In this document: piece by piece, positions 58,010-64,000 of the stretch
How positions within the stretch are numbered: position 1 is the stretch's first letter
Layout of the letters: the number at the start of each line of letters is the position of its first letter
Assembly: GCA_934726055.1 (NCBI GenBank)
Contig: CAKVCZ010000012.1
Span: 17,506-81,505, forward strand
Direction: 5' to 3'
DNA from: an uncultured Candidatus Melainabacteria bacterium
GTDB taxonomy: Bacteria > Cyanobacteriota > Vampirovibrionia > Gastranaerophilales > Gastranaerophilaceae
Length of the DNA stretch: 64,000 bases
The notes under the pieces: generated by a model
What the model was told of the DNA's origin: nothing
The model's database searches: none
Seen by the model: only the letters and a program-made list of their open reading frames with translations
Program-made: the position numbers and the translations under genes

Positions 58010-59392
58010 TTAGAGTTCTGATGGAGATATTTTTATTATCATATTTTCAGAGAATTTTATAGGAACTCCGATTTCTTTTTCCAAATTTGCAAATGCCAAA
58101 TTATAGTTTAATATAGCATTATAAAAATCTAATCTTGCATTAAGATAAGTGTTTTCACCATCTTTTAATTCAATTGCATCTCCAACTCCGGCTTTATATC
58201 TTCCCGTAACTTGTCTATATTGTTCTTTTGCTTGATCCAGTGCTAATTTTGCAATAATTATAGATTCCTTATCTGTTTGTAAATCTAAATATGCTTTTTT
58301 TACGTTAAAATATACCGAATCTTTGATGCCGTCATATTGGGCTAAACTTTTTTCATATTCAGCTTTAGCTTCATTGATTTGTTTTTTTAGTCGCAGAATA
58401 TTAAGTTCATTATAATTTAGTCCAACTCCGACTTGTGCCGAGCTTAAGTTATAATTATTTCCATATCCGTAAGAGTATCTGCCAAATGCGCCTAAATCAG
58501 GTGTAAATTCTCTTCTGATTGCTCGTAAATTCATTTTTGCCGCATTAGCTCTTTTTTCTGCAGAAATTAATTCCGGACGAACATCCATCGCCATTTTTAT
58601 TGCATTTTCCGAGGTAATATCAAATGTATTTAAGTTTAAATCATCCGATAATTCGTAATTTGTATATTCCGGAAATCCCATTATTCTAGACAGTTCTACA
58701 CGAGCAACTTCTAAAATATTTTTTGCTTTAACAAGATTTAATTTAGCTTTACCCAAATTGTAGTCCGCAGTTACAACATCTAATTTAGCTTTTTTACCGA
58801 GTTTATAGAAACTCCAAGCTTGATTTAATTGAAGCTGATAATCTTTGACAGTATCTTCATATACTTTAATTTGAGCTTGTGCAAATAGAATATTAAAGTA
58901 GGCAGATTTTATACTATAAATTATTGTATTTATATTTTCTTTTGTATTTTCTTTGCTTGCCAGATACATATTCTTTGCCATATCTGCATTGGCTTTAGTT
59001 TTTCCAAAATCAAATAGCAGCATATCAGCAGAAACAGTAGGGATATATCCCATTGTAGTGTACATTGTTTCATATCCATACGGTAAATTCTTGGCGTGTG
59101 AATACTTATTGCCGGTTCTTGAAACTTCCACCCCTAAACTTATTGTTGGAAAGTAATTTGCCCAGGCTTGACCAATCTTTGATTTATATGCTTGTTCATT
59201 ATATATAGATGCCCTTATGTCAGGATTATTTTCAATTGCGACATTTATACAATCTTCCAGTGAAAATACAGAATGAACTTCATTTGTATAGACAACATTT
59301 TGTTGAGGTCTTTTGTTATCTTGAATAGCATAAGCCGTCCCAATTGTTAACGATAATACGCATATTAGAGTTATTATTTTTTTAAATTTCAT
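58010..59392 (-). CDS. TolC-family outer-membrane efflux protein
   Basis: 460 residues with a signal peptide (KFKKIITLICVLSLTIGTAYA). Two OEP repeats, each a long helical hairpin: EDCINVAIENNPDIRASIYNEQAYKSKIGQAWANYFPTISLG opens the first; KAYLDLQTDKESIIIAKLALDQAKEQYRQVTGRYKAGVGDAIELKDGENTY is the second-repeat signature in outline. It forms the outer-membrane channel of the tripartite pump encoded upstream. The start at 59392 gives the signal peptide directly and overlaps the end of the RND gene by 11 bases. Confidence 0.9.
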   Translation of the reverse strand: MKFKKIITLICVLSLTIGTAYAIQDNKRPQQNVVYTNEVHSVFSLEDCINVAIENNPDIRASIYNEQAYKSKIGQAWANYFPTISLGVEVSRTGNKYSHAKNLPYGYETMYTTMGYIPTVSADMLLFDFGKTKANADMAKNMYLASKENTKENINTIIYSIKSAYFNILFAQAQIKVYEDTVKDYQLQLNQAWSFYKLGKKAKLDVVTADYNLGKAKLNLVKAKNILEVARVELSRIMGFPEYTNYELSDDLNLNTFDITSENAIKMAMDVRPELISAEKRANAAKMNLRAIRREFTPDLGAFGRYSYGYGNNYNLSSAQVGVGLNYNELNILRLKKQINEAKAEYEKSLAQYDGIKDSVYFNVKKAYLDLQTDKESIIIAKLALDQAKEQYRQVTGRYKAGVGDAIELKDGENTYLNARLDFYNAILNYNLAFANLEKEIGVPIKFSENMIIKISPSEL

Positions 59393-62300
59393 TATCCTCA
59401 CACTCCTGTTTACTATTAAAATGTTTATCAATGGTTTCTTGAACTATTACATAAAAAGCCGGAGTTAATACAGTACCAAGAGTTGCTGCAACAATCATAC
59501 CTCCAATTACAGTTGAACCTACTGAAATACGGCTATTTGCACCTGCACCTGAAGCAAATAATAATGGCAAAATACCTAGAATAAATGCAGCTTCTGTCAT
59601 CATAATAGCTCTGAATCTCAAAAGAGCTGCTTTAATTGCTGCATCCTGAATAGTTAAGCCATTTGCTTCGTGCTCTTCTTTTGCAAATTCTACAATTAGA
59701 ATAGATTGTTTTGCGGCAAGACCTATTAATGTAATCAAACCAACTTGTGAATACAAATCAAGTGCCTGTCCCATCATCAATTGGAATATTAATGCACCAA
59801 CGATTGCGACCGGTGAAATCAAAAGAACTGCAACCGGAATCATCCAACTTTCATACAATGCTACCAAGAACAAATAAACAAATAACAATGCAAATCCTAC
59901 GACAAGTCCTGTTTGACCGGATGATTCTTTTTCCTGTAAAGATGTTCCTGACCAAGCAAAAGTGTAATCTCTAGGTAAGATTTTTTTAGATAAATCTTGC
60001 ATTGCTTTCATTGCAGCACCTGAGGACTTACCACTTGCAGGAGAACCCTGAATCTGTGCTGCTCTGAATTGGTTAAATCTTGTAATAGAAACTGCACCGA
60101 CAATTTGTTTCGGTGTAATCATTGTCATAATAGGAACAGGCTGCCCTTTTTTATTCATAACAAATATTTTCTGCAAATCTTCGATTTTGTTTCTGTAATC
60201 GCCCTCAGCTTGCATAAATACTTTGAATACTCTGCCTAATTTGTTGAAGTCATTAATATATGAATAAGATAAAGTTGAAGCTAGCGTGTTGTGAAGTTCT
60301 GACAAATCAACACCTTGTGCCAAAGCCTTTTCATAATCAATATTTAGTTGGTATTGTGGAACATTTGCTTGAAATTGAGTATAAACGCTTTGTAATGAAG
60401 GATCCTGATTTGCTTTTGCAATGAATTCTTCTGCAAACGCTGCGATATCTTGTACACTTGCATTACCCGTTGACATTAGCTGGTATTCAAAACCACCCAT
60501 CATACCCAAACCGTCGATAGCCGGAGGAGAGAGCGTAAATATTGCAGCTTCATTTATATCCGCAGTACGTTTATATATTTCATTCAAAATTCCGTTGTGA
60601 GAAAGATCAGTTTGTCTGCCTTGAATTTTACGGATAATCCAACTTAGCGGATTAACTTTTCTTTCACCCCATTCGGTTAACTGAATAACAATACTTGCTT
60701 GGTTAGAAGGTCCCATACCGCCGAAGGCAATAACTCTGTCTTGATCAATTCCTTCTATTCCGTCTATTGCTTTTATAAATTTTAAACAAACATCTTTTGT
60801 TCTGTTTAACGATGCCCCGTCAGGAAGTGTTACAACCGAAATCAACATACCCTGATCTTCATCTGGAATGAAACCTGTCGGAATAATTTTAAATAAACCT
60901 AGCATCAAAAATACTATTGAAACGTAGGTAATTATTGTCAATTTTTTATCAAGAACGAATTTTTTAACAACATCAATATAATATTCAGTTATTTTATCAA
61001 AGTATTCATTGAAAATGGCGAGTCCTTTATTCAGATATTCTTCAGCCTTTTTTATCCAAGGATAGATATCAAAATCTATCTTTTTCTTTGAGGGTTTTAG
61101 AATAATAGAACACATTGCAGGCGACAGTGATAGTGCACAAATTGCAGAAAATGCGATTGACACAGCAATACAAACTGCAAATTGTTTATACATAGTACCC
61201 GATAGCCCACTCATAAAGCACATTGGCACAAATACTGCCATAAGAACGGCTGCCATTGCAATAAGTGATCCACCAACTTCGCCCATCGTAATTTGAGTAG
61301 CTTCAAGAGCAGATTTACCCTCTTCTATATGACGTTTTACATTTTCTATTACAACAATCGCATCATCAACAACGACAGCTACTGCAAGTACAAGGGCAAA
61401 CAACGTTAACAGATTCAGCGACATTCCCAGAGCTTTCAAAGCGATAAAAGTACCTATTAATGATACAGGAATTGTTACACAAGGAATTAAGGTTGCTTTA
61501 AAATCGCCCAGAAATACAAATATAATCAAAATAACGATTAATGAAGTTAAAAGTATAGTAAATTCAACTTCGGACATAGATTCATTGATAAATGTTGAAC
61601 TGTCCATCATAATATCAAGTTTCAAAGAATCAGGAAGTGTTTGTGAAAGCTCATCCATTGTTTTATAAATATTATTGCATATTTCAACGGTATTTGCTCC
61701 CGGAAGTGGCATTACCTGAATCAAAGCTGCAGGTTTAGTATTAACAATTCCAAACATTGAATATGATTTTGCACCCAGTTCAACCCTAGAAAGTTCTTTT
61801 AACTTTAAATTTGAACCGTCAGAGTTTGAACGGACTATGATATTTCCAAATTCTTCCGGAGTTTGCAATCTGCCTTTTGTTAAAAGAGAAAGTTTTAAAC
61901 TAGGATTAGCATTTGTCGGTAAATCTCCCAATGCACCTGCGGAAAGCTGAATATTTTGGTTTTGAATAGCTTCTCTGATTTCAGAAATAGTAACTTTATA
62001 ACTTGCAAGTTTGGCAGGATCTAGCCAAATACGCATACTATAATCATCAGCCCCAAATACATTAACAGAACCTACGCCATTAATTCTTTTTATTGCATCT
62101 TTTACATAAATATTTGCATAGTTTGTCAAATCCAACTGATTCCAAGAGTCATTTTCAGAACCAAGATTTAAAATAATGGCACCTGCACCACCTACTTTGT
62201 TTTCAGCAGTAACCCCCTGTTGCATAACTTCTTGTGGTAGAAGTGATTGAACCTGTTGAAGTTTATTCTGAACATTCATCAGGTTTATATCATTATCTGT

Positions 62301-62606
62301 ACCGGTTTTGAAGAATATATTTAAAGTATATGCGCCATCATAGCTTGTTGATGACATATAAATCATATCCTTAACCCCGTTAAGTTGAGATTCAAGCAGT
62401 GAAGCTATTGAAGATTCTATAACTGCAGCACTTGCTCCCGGATAATATGCTGATATTGTAACTTGTGGTGGTGTGATATTCGGGTATTTTTCCTGTTGTA
62501 AACCAAATAGTGAAAGTAGACCTAATATTACAATTAAAGCAGATATTACAACAGCAAATCTTGGTTTTTTAATGAAGAAATATAAATCTTTTTTATTAAT
62601 AGCCAT
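59382..62606 (-). CDS. RND efflux transporter, HAE1 (AcrB-like) family
   Basis: 1074 residues, normal for AcrB-type pumps. Twelve membrane helices in the 1+5+1+5 layout with two large periplasmic loops. N-terminal FFIKKPRFAVVISALIVILGLLSL, PNITPPQVTISAYYPGASA; helix 4 has the proton-relay pair Asp-Asp (AVVVDDAIVVIENV). Further blocks are PTGFIPDEDQG and, near the C-terminus, GLAAKQSILIVEFA (helix 10). It exports hydrophobic drugs, bile salts or similar compounds by proton motive force. MFP upstream, TolC downstream. Confidence 0.95.
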   Translation of the reverse strand: MAINKKDLYFFIKKPRFAVVISALIVILGLLSLFGLQQEKYPNITPPQVTISAYYPGASAAVIESSIASLLESQLNGVKDMIYMSSTSYDGAYTLNIFFKTGTDNDINLMNVQNKLQQVQSLLPQEVMQQGVTAENKVGGAGAIILNLGSENDSWNQLDLTNYANIYVKDAIKRINGVGSVNVFGADDYSMRIWLDPAKLASYKVTISEIREAIQNQNIQLSAGALGDLPTNANPSLKLSLLTKGRLQTPEEFGNIIVRSNSDGSNLKLKELSRVELGAKSYSMFGIVNTKPAALIQVMPLPGANTVEICNNIYKTMDELSQTLPDSLKLDIMMDSSTFINESMSEVEFTILLTSLIVILIIFVFLGDFKATLIPCVTIPVSLIGTFIALKALGMSLNLLTLFALVLAVAVVVDDAIVVIENVKRHIEEGKSALEATQITMGEVGGSLIAMAAVLMAVFVPMCFMSGLSGTMYKQFAVCIAVSIAFSAICALSLSPAMCSIILKPSKKKIDFDIYPWIKKAEEYLNKGLAIFNEYFDKITEYYIDVVKKFVLDKKLTIITYVSIVFLMLGLFKIIPTGFIPDEDQGMLISVVTLPDGASLNRTKDVCLKFIKAIDGIEGIDQDRVIAFGGMGPSNQASIVIQLTEWGERKVNPLSWIIRKIQGRQTDLSHNGILNEIYKRTADINEAAIFTLSPPAIDGLGMMGGFEYQLMSTGNASVQDIAAFAEEFIAKANQDPSLQSVYTQFQANVPQYQLNIDYEKALAQGVDLSELHNTLASTLSYSYINDFNKLGRVFKVFMQAEGDYRNKIEDLQKIFVMNKKGQPVPIMTMITPKQIVGAVSITRFNQFRAAQIQGSPASGKSSGAAMKAMQDLSKKILPRDYTFAWSGTSLQEKESSGQTGLVVGFALLFVYLFLVALYESWMIPVAVLLISPVAIVGALIFQLMMGQALDLYSQVGLITLIGLAAKQSILIVEFAKEEHEANGLTIQDAAIKAALLRFRAIMMTEAAFILGILPLLFASGAGANSRISVGSTVIGGMIVAATLGTVLTPAFYVIVQETIDKHFNSKQECEDNEI

Positions 62607-62621
62607 CCTAATTCCTTTTTG

Positions 62622-63803
62622 TTATTTTTTCTTTTCGGTTTTTTCATCTGGTGTGTACGGTTTTGTTTTTAAAGGTTGTCCTGATTTATAAATATCCTGA
62701 ATCCCTTTCATAACAACAACGTCGTCATAATCAAGTCCGCTTTCTACAATCCAGTGATTTTCATAATTATCGTTTACAATGATATTCTTTTTAACAGCCT
62801 TTCCGTCTTTAACTGTCCAAACGTAATATCCTGTTCCGACATCAGTTTTTGTAGCAGATTGCGGAATTAGCATAACCTTTTGCGGATGATTAACTCTTAA
62901 TGTAACATTAACAAAATCTCCGGGAACTAAGAGTTCATCAGGGTTTTCAAAAACGGCTCTTAATGTTACAGTACCGGTATTTTCATCTACTTTGTTATCG
63001 ACAAATTCAACTTTACCCTCTTTTTCATAAGTTGAACCATCAGCAAGTCCCAATATTACAGATACAGTGCTTTCATCATTTGGATTTTCTTTATAATATT
63101 TTTTTAGTTCAATGAAATCTCCACTTTTTAACGGGAAAATAACTTTCATTGGGTTAGTTGTATAAATTTGAGCAATAACCCCTGTTGATGGAGTAACGTA
63201 ATTACCAACAGAAACGATTGCTTTACCGATTCTGCCATTCATTGGAGATGTTATATTTGTGTAGCTCAAGTTTAGGTTAGCTTTATTCATATCAGAGATA
63301 GCACCGTCAAGTGCCGCTCTGTTTTTGTTTCTTTGGGTAAGAGCATTGTCATAATATTCACGGCTTACCAAATCTTCTTTTAAAAGTTGTTCTGCACGTC
63401 TTAAATCTGTTTCAGAGTTTTTATATACAGCAGAATTTTCATTAACTCTTGCTCTTGCTGTTCTTGCAGCTAAAGTATATTCATCGGGTTCAATTAAGAA
63501 TAATTTTTGTCCTTTTTTAACAAGATCTCCTTCCTGAAAATATTTTTCTTGAAGCCAGCCGTTAACTCTCGCTATTATGTCAACGGATTTTTGAGCTTCG
63601 ATTCTTCCCGTAGTGGAAAAAGTTGGATTAATATCTTTTGATATTGGATTTGCAACTTCCACAGTTTTCGGTTGCGACATCATATACGAGGATATAAGTC
63701 CTGTAACAATTAGTTTTACTTGATTATAAACAATTGGTATTATAACTATTGCAAGCAAAATCGCAATAACTCTAGTTTGTTTCGACTTCCATTCTATTTT
63801 CAT
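62622..63803 (-). CDS. Periplasmic adaptor (membrane fusion) protein of the RND pump
   Basis: 393 residues. An N-terminal anchor helix (VIAILLAIVIIPIVYNQVKLIV) is followed by the AcrA-type domains: a lipoyl half (ISKDINPTFSTTGRIEAQKSVDIIARVNGWLQ), a helical hairpin with NSETDLRRAEQLLKEDLVSREYYDNALTQ, the second lipoyl half (SPMNGRIGKAIVSVGNYV), and beta-barrel and membrane-proximal domains. It joins the inner pump to the TolC channel. First gene of the operon on the minus strand (adaptor, pump, channel); 15 bases before the pump gene. AAGGGA precedes the ATG. Confidence 0.93.
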   Translation of the reverse strand: MKIEWKSKQTRVIAILLAIVIIPIVYNQVKLIVTGLISSYMMSQPKTVEVANPISKDINPTFSTTGRIEAQKSVDIIARVNGWLQEKYFQEGDLVKKGQKLFLIEPDEYTLAARTARARVNENSAVYKNSETDLRRAEQLLKEDLVSREYYDNALTQRNKNRAALDGAISDMNKANLNLSYTNITSPMNGRIGKAIVSVGNYVTPSTGVIAQIYTTNPMKVIFPLKSGDFIELKKYYKENPNDESTVSVILGLADGSTYEKEGKVEFVDNKVDENTGTVTLRAVFENPDELLVPGDFVNVTLRVNHPQKVMLIPQSATKTDVGTGYYVWTVKDGKAVKKNIIVNDNYENHWIVESGLDYDDVVVMKGIQDIYKSGQPLKTKPYTPDEKTEKKK

Positions 63804-63852
63804 AACATGCTTCCCTTTTTACGACTAATCCCTTGATACTATTTATTACAAA

Positions 63853-63861
63853 ATTATAGCA
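63853..63861 (-). promoter_or_regulatory. Extended -10 promoter of the efflux operon
   Basis: On the minus strand TGCTATAAT, an extended -10 element without a clear -35, about 50 bases before the adaptor start. Confidence 0.5.
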
Positions 63862-63979
63862 CTAAAGAAATCTATTTGTTATTAACAGGTTAAAATTTGT
63901 AAGATTTCAATATAAATAAAAAATTTTTCTCATTAAAAAAACATGCCAAACACTTGATAAATCTACAAGGTAGTGGTAT

Positions 63980-63996
63980 TGTAACGAAAATGTAAC
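63980..63996 (-). promoter_or_regulatory. GTTACA-type direct repeat upstream of the efflux operon, HLR1-like
   Basis: TGTAAC at 63980 and 63991; on the minus strand GTTACATT and GTTACAAT with an 11-nt period, the same spacing as at 4424. About 120 bases upstream of the extended -10 of the pump operon. Resembles an RpaB HLR1 box with one extra base. Confidence 0.35.
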
Positions 63997-64000
63997 AAAG

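Noticed and set aside
1..64000. CRISPR array, rRNA operon, intact insertion sequence or intact prophage
   Set aside because: I looked for spaced repeats, rRNA landmarks, transposases with terminal repeats and phage structural genes and saw none.

Overview
The window is an A+T-rich, gene-dense bacterial chromosome segment. It most resembles a non-photosynthetic member of the Cyanobacteriota (Gastranaerophilales/Melainabacteria type, usually gut or groundwater). The main pointers are an OmpR-type response regulator that reads like cyanobacterial RpaB, an LL-diaminopimelate aminotransferase (DapL), a cyanobacteria-like secreted matrixin, and a diderm envelope (KdsB for Kdo, an RND/MFP/TolC efflux operon) next to flagellar rod genes. 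The lineage is inferred from protein resemblance; there is no rRNA gene here to settle it.

Layout. 1-4361: a helicase with two UvrD-like halves (5' end outside the window), translationally coupled to a small Cas4/AddB-like nuclease. 4526-5772: two tandem paralogues of an unknown family. 5879-12625: SpoIID-like protein, HU, a small secreted protein, NagZ-like glycosidase, a class A beta-lactamase-like serine hydrolase, family-4 uracil-DNA glycosylase and an AGCS amino-acid carrier. 12735-18966: tRNA-Ser(GCU), a CNT nucleoside transporter, a secreted nuclease-like protein, a HAD phosphatase overlapping a ThDP enzyme, an acyltransferase and a small protein. 19111-28940: dxs, an Opp/Dpp-type ATPase, recR with ybaB, matrixin, accD-accA-prmA-kdsB, and rpaB, ending in tRNA-His.

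29044-39878 looks like an integrated element or composite island at the 3' end of tRNA-His. A 14-bp copy of the tRNA end recurs at 39865-39878, and a diverged 27-bp copy (21/27) lies at 39034-39060. A broken tyrosine integrase and a broken XRE repressor lie at the right end. The cargo is metabolic: dapL, dapF, a three-gene split glutamate synthase and glnA, a nearly self-contained ammonium-assimilation and lysine/peptidoglycan-precursor module. Immediately beyond the right repeat is a bidirectional terminator that probably once belonged directly to tRNA-His.

39914-46613: a patatin, then a LysR regulator divergent from a six-gene redox operon (two aldo/keto reductases, SnoaL-like protein, two flavin proteins, a CMD-cupin protein). 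46701-51441: an S24-like repressor with altered catalytic residues, a tiny LuxR-type HTH protein under an operator-bearing consensus promoter, a LysM protein, and a PocR-GAF protein whose C-terminus looks like a degenerate IstB/DnaC ATPase. 51486-63803: rmuC, a NarL-type regulator, a soluble histidine kinase leading into flgB-flgC-fliE, rimO, and a tripartite efflux operon on the minus strand.

Two GTTACA-type direct repeats with an 11-nt period (4424-4441, 63980-63996) resemble the HLR1 boxes bound by RpaB in cyanobacteria and may show what RpaB controls in a lineage without photosynthesis.
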